The translations under genes were made by a program, and so were the position numbers. Positions 42,133 through 49,413 of a DNA stretch of 64,000 nucleotides are shown here, in pieces (the first letter of the stretch is position 1; every line of letters starts with the position of its first letter). The notes under the pieces are model-generated. The model saw only the letters and a list, made by a program, of their open reading frames with translations. It ran no database searches and had not been told where the DNA came from. The stretch is from Bacillota bacterium (GTDB taxonomy: Bacteria > Bacillota > Clostridia > Christensenellales > Aristaeellaceae), in NCBI GenBank assembly GCA_023459275.1, contig JAEWVC010000038.1:4021-68020 (forward strand), written 5' to 3'.

Positions 42133-43271
42133 CAGGCGCCGCCCCCTTTCCGCTTGCCGGCAAAGGGCTTTCGGACAAAATTCCCCGCCGACTTCAGCAC
42201 GCGGCCGCAGGCTGCCCAGGAAAACTCCCTGGAGCCGAACAGGCCTCTGCGGTAAAAGAGGATCACGCACATCAAAAGTACGGAGAATACCACCATCCGC
42301 ATACCGGCGATGGCGGGGATTTGAACGATCCCCAGGGAAAAGCCGTTGTCCAGCCAGCGCAGCCACTCCTTGGCGATGGTGATGATGAACGCGCCCACAA
42401 TGGTGCCGGAAATGCTGCCCATGCCGCCCAGCACCACAATGAGCAGGATGTCATAGGCCAGGATGAAGCGGAACAGCATGGGGTTGATGGAGCCCACCAC
42501 GCTGGCCAGCAGCCCGCCGCCCACGCCGGCCAGAAAGCTGGAGAGGATGAAGGAGAACATCTTGTGCTTGAACAGCGACACGCCCATGCCCTCCGCGGCC
42601 ACCTCGTCATCCCGGATGGCCATGAACACCCGGCCAAAGCTGGTCCTGAACAGCCGCCGCATCATGACGACGGCCAGGGCCATGACCCCGAAGGTCCACC
42701 AGATGTTTGCGGTGGGGGGGATGTTTTTGATGCCCACCGCGCCGTTGGTGATGGTTTGCAGGTTGGTGAAGATCACCCGCACGATCTCCGAAAAGCCCAG
42801 GGTGGCGATGGCCAGGTAATCGCCCCGAAGCCGCAAAACGGGGAATCCGATCACAAAGGCGAAGGCGCCGCTGGCCAGCCCGCCCAGGAACAGCGCCACC
42901 GGGAAGGGGAGCTGGATGGCGCCCAGCCAGGGCTCGATGGGCATCAGGTAGAATACCGCGGCCTTGCTTTCCGGGGACATGAATAAAAGCGTGGTCACAT
43001 ACGCGCCGATGGCCATGAACCCCGCCTGGCCCAGGGAAAACAGCCCCGTAAAGCCGTTGACCAGGTTCATGGACAGGCCCAGCACCGCATAGATGGCGCA
43101 CATGTTCAGCACGCGCACCTGGTAGGCGTCGCCGATCCGTTTTGTATCCATCAGCCACATGACCGCCATCACCATAAGGAGGGCCAAAGCGGTGTAAAAG
43201 GCGTAACGCCGGTTTTTCCCGCTCATGCGGGAGGCCAGGCCCATCAAGGCGGGGGAAGTGCTCTTTTTCAA
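42132..43271 (-). CDS. livM: Branched-chain amino acid ABC transporter permease LivM
   Basis: A 379-residue permease with about nine or ten membrane helices. LivM-type stretches are GLSMNLVNGFTGLFSLGQAG, LRLRGDYLAIATLGFSEIVR and GGMGSISGTIVGAFI. I place the start at TTG 43271 (MKKSTSPALMGL), 8 bases after GAGGAGG; an upstream in-frame codon would extend into livH. The basic C-terminal tail is cytoplasmic. Confidence 0.93.
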   Translation of the reverse strand: MKKSTSPALMGLASRMSGKNRRYAFYTALALLMVMAVMWLMDTKRIGDAYQVRVLNMCAIYAVLGLSMNLVNGFTGLFSLGQAGFMAIGAYVTTLLFMSPESKAAVFYLMPIEPWLGAIQLPFPVALFLGGLASGAFAFVIGFPVLRLRGDYLAIATLGFSEIVRVIFTNLQTITNGAVGIKNIPPTANIWWTFGVMALAVVMMRRLFRTSFGRVFMAIRDDEVAAEGMGVSLFKHKMFSFILSSFLAGVGGGLLASVVGSINPMLFRFILAYDILLIVVLGGMGSISGTIVGAFIITIAKEWLRWLDNGFSLGIVQIPAIAGMRMVVFSVLLMCVILFYRRGLFGSREFSWAACGRVLKSAGNFVRKPFAGKRKGGGA

Positions 43272-43284
43272 ATCCTTAACCTCC

Positions 43285-44178
43285 TCACACCTTGTCGGTG
43301 ACAGCCTCACCCATCAAGCCGGTGGGCTTGACCAGGAGGATCACAATCAGCGCCACAAAGGCAAAAGCGTCCTTGTACCCGGAAAGGGCGGGGGCGAAAA
43401 ATACGATCAATATCTCCATCAGGCCAAGGATCAGCCCGCCGATCACCGCGCCCGTCACGTTGCCGATGCCGCCGATGACCGCCGCGATGAAGCACTTCAG
43501 TCCCGGCATCACCCCGGCATAAGGCTCGATGCGGGGATATTTGAACCCCCACATGATGGCGCCCATGGCGGCCAGCAAGGACCCGATGCCAAAAGTAACG
43601 GCGATGATGCGGTTGATTTTGATGCCCATGAGCTTGGCCGTTTCAAAATCCTTGCTCACGGCTCGCATGCCCATGCCCACCTTGGTATGGTGGATCAAAA
43701 ACTGCAGGGCCAGGATCAAAAGCACCATGATCACCGGCACGATGATGGCGGAGCGGGCAAAGCGCACCTGGCCCAGGATCAGCACATCCTGGAACAGGGG
43801 CAGGCTGGGGAACTGCCTGGGGATACCGGTAAAGAGCACGGTGGCCAGGTTTTCCAGCAGGTAGGACACGCCGATGGAGGAAATGAGCAGGGAGATGCGC
43901 GGCGCGCTGCGCAGCGGGCGGTAGGCCACGCCCTCAATGAGCACGCCCAGCAGCGCCGTGGCAAAAAGCGCCAGCGGGATGGCCGCCCACCAGGGAATGT
44001 AAAACACGGTCACGCCAAAAAAAAGAAAGTACATGGACATCATGAAAATATCGCCGTGGGCGAAGTTGATCAGCCGCAGGATGCCGTATACCATCGTATA
44101 CCCCACGGCGATCAGCGCATAGAGGCTGCCTACCGTCAGGCCGTTGATCGTCTGCTGGAGAAAGGTTACTAAGGTCAT
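43285..44178 (-). CDS. livH: Branched-chain amino acid ABC transporter permease LivH
   Basis: A 297-residue permease with about eight helices. Typical LivH stretches are QQTINGLTVGSLYALIAVGY, VYGILRLINFAHGDIFM and KCFIAAVIGGIGNVTGAVIG. It pairs with LivM to form the channel. It is the first gene after a 309-base gap from livJ, so it may be expressed at a lower level than the binding protein. Confidence 0.95.
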   Translation of the reverse strand: MTLVTFLQQTINGLTVGSLYALIAVGYTMVYGILRLINFAHGDIFMMSMYFLFFGVTVFYIPWWAAIPLALFATALLGVLIEGVAYRPLRSAPRISLLISSIGVSYLLENLATVLFTGIPRQFPSLPLFQDVLILGQVRFARSAIIVPVIMVLLILALQFLIHHTKVGMGMRAVSKDFETAKLMGIKINRIIAVTFGIGSLLAAMGAIMWGFKYPRIEPYAGVMPGLKCFIAAVIGGIGNVTGAVIGGLILGLMEILIVFFAPALSGYKDAFAFVALIVILLVKPTGLMGEAVTDKV

Positions 44179-44487
44179 GGGATCGCACCGTCCTCACCGC
44201 AGGCTGACGGTACCGGCTGCCTTCCGCGTCCCGGCCTGCGCAACATAAAGGATGCGGGCGGCGACAGGATCGCCGCCCGCGAAAACGGGATTATACTATT
44301 TCCAAACATTATTTCTTCGTTGCGGCGGTTCTTTTCGTGCGGAAGGTTGGTTTCCGGCAGGAAACCAAGTCGCTACGCGACCGCCCGCTCAAAATAGCGC
44401 TGCTATTTCTCGCTCCGTCTCCTTGTCCTGCATCGAAAATTCCTCGCCGCTTTGGACGAAATAATACTCTTCAATAGTATCAAAATG
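44179..44487. other. Structured intergenic region between livJ and livH
   Basis: No gene is visible. The region holds several perfect hairpins: GCGGGCGGCGA with TCGCCGCCCGC (44254-44280), TTGGTTTCC with GGAAACCAA (44347-44368), and GTCGC with GCGAC (44369-44381). It lies inside the liv operon, downstream of livJ, where hairpins often protect the binding-protein mRNA or reduce readthrough into the permease genes. None has a clear T-run on the minus strand. Confidence 0.6.
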
Positions 44488-45609
44488 TTATTGCACAACC
44501 ACGGTGTCCAGGTAGACGAACTTGCCGTCTTTTACCGTCTTGATGACGGCGGTGTTCTTGATGGCGTCGCCGTTCTCATCAAAGGCCAGGGGGCCGGTAA
44601 CGCCCACCATCTGCAGCCCGGCCAGGGCATCGCGAAGGGCGGGGCCGTCGGTGGTGCCGGCCAGTTCGATGGCCTTCACAGCCGCCATGTAGGCATCATA
44701 GCCCAGCGCGGTGACGGAGCCCTTGGGCTTGCCACCGAACATTGCGGCATAGGCGTCCAGGAAGGTGCTGATTTCCGGGGTGGGCACCGCGTCGGCATCA
44801 AAGAAGGTGGTGAAGCGGCAGTTTTCCACCGCGGTGCCGCCGATGTCGATGATGGCTTCGGTCTCCCAGGTGTCGCCGCCCAGGAAGGGGATATCGGCAT
44901 AGCCCAGCTCACGGGCCTGCTTCATCAGAAGGCCGGGCTCCGTAAAGTCGCTGGGCATGAAGATGACGTCCGGGTTGGCGGCCATCACCGTGGTGATCTG
45001 GGAGGAGAATTCCTGGTCGCCCACGTTGAAGTAGGCTTCCGCCACGATATTCTCCTGGCCGAAGGCTTCCACAAAGTACTTGCGCAGGCCGATGGCGTAC
45101 ACGTTGGAGATGTCGCAGATCACGGCCGCGGTCTTGGCACCCAGGTTGTTCTTGGCGTAGTTGGCCAGCAGCGTGCCCTGGAAGTCGTCCAGGTAGCACA
45201 CGCGGAAGTAGTAATCATTGCCCAGCGTTACGTTGGGGTTGGTGCAGGAAGTGCCGATGGCGGGCACCTGGGCGGTCTTGAAGGAAGCGCCGCCGGCAAT
45301 GGACAGGCTGGAACCCCAGGAGCCCAGCACGATGTCCACCTTCTCGGCGTCCACCAGGCGGGCCGCGGCGGTGGCGGCTTCCACGTCGTCGGACTTGTTG
45401 TCCACAGGCACCAGCACAATAGGCCGGCCCAGAACTTCACTGACCAGGGAATGGGCGGCTTGGATGCCTTCGTATTCCATCAGGCCGCCCGCGGCCTTGG
45501 CGCCGGTAAGGGGTTCGAATACGCCGATCTTGATGGGTTCCGCTTCCGACAATGCCAGCGCCGGAACTAAAAGAAGCACAGCAAGAACCAGGGCTACGAC
45601 CTTTTTCAT
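44488..45609 (-). CDS. livJ: Branched-chain amino acid-binding protein LivJ/BraC type
   Basis: A 373-residue periplasmic-binding-fold protein (Peripla_BP_6). The signal peptide MKKVVALVLAVLLLVPALAL ends before SEAEPIKIGVFEPLTG. There is no lipobox cysteine, although the gene at 8491 shows that this organism makes lipoproteins. VDNKSDDVEAATAAARLV and LGSWGSSLSIAG are typical ligand-site regions. It has its own strong promoter (45655-45683). Substrate is presumed to be Leu/Ile/Val, though the family also binds other amino acids and amides. Confidence 0.92.
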   Translation of the reverse strand: MKKVVALVLAVLLLVPALALSEAEPIKIGVFEPLTGAKAAGGLMEYEGIQAAHSLVSEVLGRPIVLVPVDNKSDDVEAATAAARLVDAEKVDIVLGSWGSSLSIAGGASFKTAQVPAIGTSCTNPNVTLGNDYYFRVCYLDDFQGTLLANYAKNNLGAKTAAVICDISNVYAIGLRKYFVEAFGQENIVAEAYFNVGDQEFSSQITTVMAANPDVIFMPSDFTEPGLLMKQARELGYADIPFLGGDTWETEAIIDIGGTAVENCRFTTFFDADAVPTPEISTFLDAYAAMFGGKPKGSVTALGYDAYMAAVKAIELAGTTDGPALRDALAGLQMVGVTGPLAFDENGDAIKNTAVIKTVKDGKFVYLDTVVVQ

Positions 45610-45654
45610 AGATTCGACTTCCTTTCCAATTGTCTTCCCACAGTACTGTCATCC

Positions 45655-45683
45655 ATTATAAACACAATACATGCATTTTGCAA
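45655..45683 (-). promoter_or_regulatory. livJ promoter
   Basis: On the minus strand TTGCAA (45683-45678) and a perfect TATAAT (45660-45655) are 17 bases apart, about 46 bases before the ATG. Confidence 0.85.
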
Positions 45684-45794
45684 TAGAGCAGCCGGATTGT
45701 TGAAAGAAAGAACAATTTCTGCGATGCTAATCAAGTGAAAACGGTCCTTTCTCCGATGGATAATGCATATTGCCCTTTATAAATGTTTATGGGG

Positions 45795-45866
45795 AAAAAA
45801 CGAAACAGACCCGGCTGAAAGCCGGGTCTGTCAGGCTATCGACAAAGTGGCTATGCCACTTTGTCG
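45795..45866 (-). terminator. Terminator-module repeat, copy 3
   Basis: On the minus strand a hairpin GACAAAGTGGC/GCCACTTTGTC (45866-45841) and TCGATAGCCTGA precede a 10-bp stem CAGACCCGGC/GCCGGGTCTG (45830-45806) with a five-base loop, then TTTCGTTTTTT. It would end transcripts of the rrf2-metN-metI operon. Its layout matches the copies at 37565 and 37801. Confidence 0.8.
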
Positions 45867-46140
45867 AGGCTTTCCCTCGCTGCACTGCACGCTGGCTGCG
45901 CCATCGTGCGGCCGTTTGCTCGGGCAAGGTAGGAATTTCTTCAAAATTCCAGCGAAAATCACCGCACATGCCGCTGATTTTCGATCTGCAATTGGAGGAC
46001 CGCGGGTCCATCCGGCTCAATCGTCGCCATGGTTCACTGCCGTTCCCACGGCTCGTTTCGCCGGCCTCCTCCGATTTCGCTTCCTCCGCCGCAGGCGGCG
46101 CTTATCTTCGGAGCCTCCAATACCTCCTAAGGGTCTGTTT
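45803..46140. repeat. 338-bp noncoding element with inverted ends
   Basis: AAACAGACCC (45803-45812) and GGGTCTGTTT (46131-46140) are perfect 10-bp inverted ends. No convincing gene lies between them. The interior has several hairpins, for example GAATTTC/GAAATTC-like arms near 45940 and CGAAAATCA/TGATTTTCG near 45953-45984. The left end coincides with a terminator hairpin, so the inverted ends might reflect a duplicated terminator arm rather than a mobile element. Confidence 0.45.
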
Positions 46141-46162
46141 TACGAAGGAGTTAAGCGCGCGT

Positions 46163-46819
46163 TTACCTTTCAGCCCCTTTGGCGCATCGCGCGGAGATTG
46201 TGCCCAGCAGCAGGAACAGGCCCGCCTGCAGCGCGAAGGAACCTAGCCATACCGGGCTGTCCTGCGCGGAGGCCGCCGCCAGCCCCGCCAGCCCGCCGCC
46301 GGCCAGAAAGCCTGCCACCGCGCCGGAAGCCAGCAGGAACAGGCTTGTTTCGGCCAGCGCATGGCAAACCCTTGCCCTGCTTTCGGGAAGGATCACCCGC
46401 AGGATGATCTGCCGGGTGCCAAGCCCGGCAGCCAGCGCCGCTTCCGGCAGGGAGAGGTCCATGCCGTTAAGGGCTTTCCACAGGTGCCACGCAAAGTGGC
46501 CCGTGCCGCCAAGGGACAGAATCATAAGGACCGAAAGGCCGTCCGCGAGGCCAAGGACCTTGGATGTCAGCGGGTAAAAAAGCGGGATCAGCGTCAAAAA
46601 GGCATAGGCGCGGAAAAACCCGGGCCGCGGATGGGCGGGGGGAAAGGGATGCCTGGCCCGCGCAAACAGGGGATGGCATTTCACAAAGGCGAACAGCCCT
46701 GCAAAACCGCCCAGCAGCAGGGAGATGGACAGCGGGCAAAGCAGCAGAAGCAGCGTTTGCAAAAAAGCGTTGGCCAGGGGGGAAAATTGGGGGAAGGGAT
46801 AAACGTACAAATCAAACAT
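46163..46819 (-). CDS. MetI-like ABC permease, divergent
   Basis: A 218-residue membrane protein with five or six predicted helices, matching MetI in length. The coupling-helix region LPEAALAAGLGTRQIILRVILPES fits the EAA motif of importer permeases, but the conserved MetI stretch RSIPF is not present. ATG 46819 is 8 bases inside the end of the ATPase gene. It pairs with the degenerate MetN-like protein encoded upstream; no substrate-binding protein gene is nearby. It may be a transporter remnant or a complex with a new role. Confidence 0.7.
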   Translation of the reverse strand: MFDLYVYPFPQFSPLANAFLQTLLLLLCPLSISLLLGGFAGLFAFVKCHPLFARARHPFPPAHPRPGFFRAYAFLTLIPLFYPLTSKVLGLADGLSVLMILSLGGTGHFAWHLWKALNGMDLSLPEAALAAGLGTRQIILRVILPESRARVCHALAETSLFLLASGAVAGFLAGGGLAGLAAASAQDSPVWLGSFALQAGLFLLLGTISARCAKGAER

Positions 46820-47822
46820 CCGGGACCACCTCCGCGCGGTAGGTATGCTCCTTGAGGTAGGCAAGCACTGTCACCATCAGGGCCGGCTCGGCGTTGAAGG
46901 ACACGTACATCTTGCCCAGCGGCTTTCCGCCGATGTATTCGATGCGGCCCTGCAGGATGTTGAATTCCACGCCGAAGCGCTGGGCGGTTTCGTAGAGCAC
47001 GGGTTCATTGGCCGGATCGCCCATGTATTCGATGGCCACGATGGTGCCGAAGGCGTGCTCCCGCACATCGGAAGGCAACTCGAAGGAAAGCTGCTGGGCC
47101 AGGAAATCCCTGGTGAAAGGGTGCGAAGGCGTGGAAAAAAGGGAGTAGGTGTCCCCGACCTCCACCGCTTTTCCCTCTTTCATGATGGCGGCGCGGCCGC
47201 ACAGCCGCTTGATCTCATGCAGGTCGCAGGTGGAGAGCACAAGCGTAAGGGACAGGGCGTTGCGGATATTTTCCAAAAGGGACAAAACGCTTTCTCCGGC
47301 GGCGGGCGCCAGGCCTGAGGCGGGCTCCATGCACAGCAGGATCTCCGGCTTTGCGGCGATGGCCCTGGCGATGGCGGCGCGCTTTTGCTGTTCCGCTGTG
47401 AGCGCGGCGGGGCAAGCGCTGCCAAGACCTTCAAGCCCGGTGAGCGCAAGCGTTTCCTCCGCCCTTGCGCCGGCTTCGCCGTGCTTCATGCCGGAAGACA
47501 GCAGGGGAAGGGCGATGTTCTCCTTTATGGTCAGGCTCAAAAGCAGCGCCGGGGAAGAAAGGACAAGGCCCAGCTTGCGGCGGAGGGACTGCAACTCCCG
47601 GCCGGAAAGCAGGGGGACGTGGAGGCCGTCCACCACCACATCGCCTTTCGTGGGCAAAAGGAGGCCGTTCACCGTGCGCAGCAAGGCGGATTTTCCGGAG
47701 CCCTTGGGCCCCGCGATGCCGAAGACCTCCCCGCGCTCAATTTCAAAGGATACGTCTTCCACCCAATAGGACCTGCCATCCTTCGCGGCCCCGGCGATGG
47801 ACACATGCTGGAAAGCGATCAT
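46812..47822 (-). CDS. MetN-like ABC protein with NIL domain, degenerate ATPase motifs
   Basis: A 336-residue protein that aligns end to end with MetN. Walker A is kept (GPKGSGKSA). Compared with MetN: the Q-loop Gln is Ser (LVLSSPALL), the signature is LTAEQ instead of LSGGQ, Walker B is LLCMEPASGLAP with Met for Asp and no D-loop Asp, and the switch His is Cys (STCDLHE). The C-terminal NIL domain (about residues 255-336), which binds methionine in MetN, looks normal (FGVEFNILQGRIEYIGGKPLG). It likely binds ATP weakly and hydrolyses it poorly or not at all. The reading frame is intact and the spacing to neighbours is tight. Confidence 0.8.
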   Translation of the reverse strand: MIAFQHVSIAGAAKDGRSYWVEDVSFEIERGEVFGIAGPKGSGKSALLRTVNGLLLPTKGDVVVDGLHVPLLSGRELQSLRRKLGLVLSSPALLLSLTIKENIALPLLSSGMKHGEAGARAEETLALTGLEGLGSACPAALTAEQQKRAAIARAIAAKPEILLCMEPASGLAPAAGESVLSLLENIRNALSLTLVLSTCDLHEIKRLCGRAAIMKEGKAVEVGDTYSLFSTPSHPFTRDFLAQQLSFELPSDVREHAFGTIVAIEYMGDPANEPVLYETAQRFGVEFNILQGRIEYIGGKPLGKMYVSFNAEPALMVTVLAYLKEHTYRAEVVPDV

Positions 47823-47838
47823 CCGTCCATTCCCCCCG

Positions 47839-48276
47839 TTATATCACATAGTTGTCGGCCGCGTGGCGGTTGTATTCCTCAACAAGGTCGGCCAGGGTGA
47901 TGCGGTCCACCACCTGCTCAATGGCCTCATTGATGCTTGTCCACACGCTGTTTACCACCAGGTGGGCGGCGATATCCCCCGTTTCCTGGCGGATGTCCAC
48001 CGGGCTCACCACCGAAAGGTCGCCCTCCATGGTGCGCAGGATCATGCCCACGGTATATTCCCCCGCGCCACGGGTAAGCTGGTACCCGCCCTGGGCGCCC
48101 CTAACACCCTTCAAATAGCCCGCGCGGCTTAGCGGGGTGATGATCTGCTCCATGTATTTTTCAGGAAGTTCCTGGCGGCTGGCCACCTCCTTGAGGGGGA
48201 TGTAGGCGCCGTTGCTGTGCAGTGCAAGGTCCAGCATGAGCCGCATGCCGTACCGGCCTTTGGTGGAAATCTTCAT
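47839..48276 (-). CDS. Rrf2-family transcriptional regulator, CymR-like
   Basis: A 145-residue winged-helix protein. MKISTKGRYGMRLMLDLALH and RGAQGGYQLTRGAGEYTVGMI are classic Rrf2 features. The three Fe-S cysteines of IscR/NsrR are absent, as in CymR, the sulfur-metabolism regulator of Firmicutes. ATG 48276 follows GGGGGG. It is the first gene of the operon with the MetN-like and MetI-like genes (16-base gap), and a dyad lies at its own promoter, so autoregulation is likely. A sulfur amino acid signal is inference. Confidence 0.9.
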   Translation of the reverse strand: MKISTKGRYGMRLMLDLALHSNGAYIPLKEVASRQELPEKYMEQIITPLSRAGYLKGVRGAQGGYQLTRGAGEYTVGMILRTMEGDLSVVSPVDIRQETGDIAAHLVVNSVWTSINEAIEQVVDRITLADLVEEYNRHAADNYVI

Positions 48277-48299
48277 GGGCAGCCCCCCGTGCAAAGAGA

Positions 48300-48313
48300 A
48301 TTCCCTATGGAAT
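48300..48313. promoter_or_regulatory. Candidate Rrf2 operator dyad
   Basis: ATTCC-CTAT-GGAAT is a perfect 5-bp dyad lying between the -10 box (48326-48331) and the rrf2 start codon, close to the expected transcription start. Its form resembles ATTCC/GGAAT-type sites of CymR. Confidence 0.55.
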
Positions 48314-48325
48314 CGATATGAAAGC

Positions 48326-48354
48326 ATGGTATCATCGCGCCCCGTATTTGTCAA
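48326..48354 (-). promoter_or_regulatory. rrf2-metN-metI promoter
   Basis: On the minus strand a perfect TTGACA (48354-48349) and TACCAT (48331-48326) are separated by 17 bases. Confidence 0.8.
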
Positions 48355-48400
48355 CAGCCGCGAACCGCGCGGAAAATTGGGAAAAATAGCGGGAAATGCC

Positions 48401-48430
48401 TTGACAGCCCAAATCCCGGTGGCATATCAT
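48401..48430 (+). promoter_or_regulatory. Promoter for the ybaK-thioesterase unit
   Basis: A perfect TTGACA (48401-48406) and TATCAT (48425-48430) are separated by 18 bases, divergent from the rrf2 promoter. Confidence 0.75.
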
Positions 48431-48483
48431 GGATTCGTTTATGGGCCGCTTTGACGGCAAATATAAATAAGGAAGCGATGCAT

Positions 48484-48969
48484 ATGTCTGTGGAACGCGT
48501 GAAAGCGTATCTGGAAAAATACGATATGGGCGGACGGGTGATGGAGCTTGCGCTCTCCAGCGCCACGGTGGAGCTGGCGGCCAAGGCGCTGAATACCCAG
48601 GAGGCAAGGATCGCCAAGACGCTGTCCTTTCAGGGGCAGAGCGGTGCCATCCTGGTGGTGGCGGCGGGGGACGCCAGGATTGACAACGCCAAGTTCAAGG
48701 CTGCCTTCGGCTTGAAGGCCAGGATGCTTTCCCCCGAGGAGGTGCTTACTACCGTAGGGCACGCGGTGGGGGGCGTCTGCCCCTTTGCCATTGAAAACCC
48801 CGCGGTGAAGGTTTATCTGGACGAATCCCTCAAGCGTTTCACCACCGTGTTTCCCGCCTGCGGCTCCCATAACAGCGCGGTGGAGATGACGCTTGCCGAA
48901 TTGGAATTGACCAGCCAAAGCGCGGGCTGGGTGGATGTGTGCAAGGGATGGCAGGAGGAAGCGGTATGA
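48484..48969 (+). CDS. YbaK/EbsC-family aminoacyl-tRNA deacylase-like protein
   Basis: A 161-residue protein of the YbaK/ProX editing-domain family, which hydrolyses mischarged tRNAs such as Cys-tRNA-Pro. QEARIAKTLSFQG carries the catalytic-type Lys, and VGGVCPFAIENP and CGSHNSAVEMTLAEL are family stretches. Start ATG 48484 has GGAAG 8 bases upstream; ATG 48478 is too close to that site. The tRNA substrate cannot be read from the sequence. The stop overlaps the next gene (ATGA). Confidence 0.88.
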   Translation: MSVERVKAYLEKYDMGGRVMELALSSATVELAAKALNTQEARIAKTLSFQGQSGAILVVAAGDARIDNAKFKAAFGLKARMLSPEEVLTTVGHAVGGVCPFAIENPAVKVYLDESLKRFTTVFPACGSHNSAVEMTLAELELTSQSAGWVDVCKGWQEEAV

Positions 48970-49337
48970 CGGGCAGGCAGGAAGCTTTTGTCACGGAGGC
49001 GATGACCGCCAAGGCCATGGGCAGCGGGGACTTGATGGTTTTTGCCACGCCGGCCCTGGTGGCGCTGATGGAGAAAGCCGCCTGTGCCGCCCTCTCAGGC
49101 GCATTGGAGGAAGGCATGACCACCGTGGGGACGCGCATGGAGGTAAGCCATGAGGCCGCCACCCCCGTAGGTATGCGGGTTTACGCGGAGGCAAAGCTCC
49201 TTTCCCAGGAAGGCCGGGCCTATGAGTTTGAGATCACCGCCTGGGACGAGCGGGGGCTGATCGGCAAGGCCCTCCACCAGCGGGTGGCCGTCAAGGCCGC
49301 AAGGTTCCAGGAGAAGGCGGACGCGAAACGGGGGTAG
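48966..49337 (+). CDS. Hotdog-fold thioesterase, FlK-like
   Basis: A 123-residue hotdog protein resembling fluoroacetyl-CoA thioesterase FlK. LMVFATPALVALMEKAA and MEVSHEAATPVGMRV place Thr28, Glu36 and His62 with the same spacing (8 and 26 residues) as the FlK triad Thr42, Glu50, His76. Most bacterial relatives are not fluoroacetate-specific, so an acyl-CoA house-cleaning role is more likely. ATG 48966 overlaps the ybaK stop. Confidence 0.82.
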   Translation: MTGRQEAFVTEAMTAKAMGSGDLMVFATPALVALMEKAACAALSGALEEGMTTVGTRMEVSHEAATPVGMRVYAEAKLLSQEGRAYEFEITAWDERGLIGKALHQRVAVKAARFQEKADAKRG

Positions 49338-49413
49338 GCCGTGCTCTCCGGTCCCTTGAAAGAAGGGATTTCCCAAAGAATTTCCCAAGGATGAAGGGCA
49401 GGCGGGGGAAAAT

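Noticed and set aside
45763..46407. Plus-strand open frames in the gap after livJ
   Set aside because: They run through a terminator hairpin and repeat-like DNA, lack good ribosome sites and have atypical composition.
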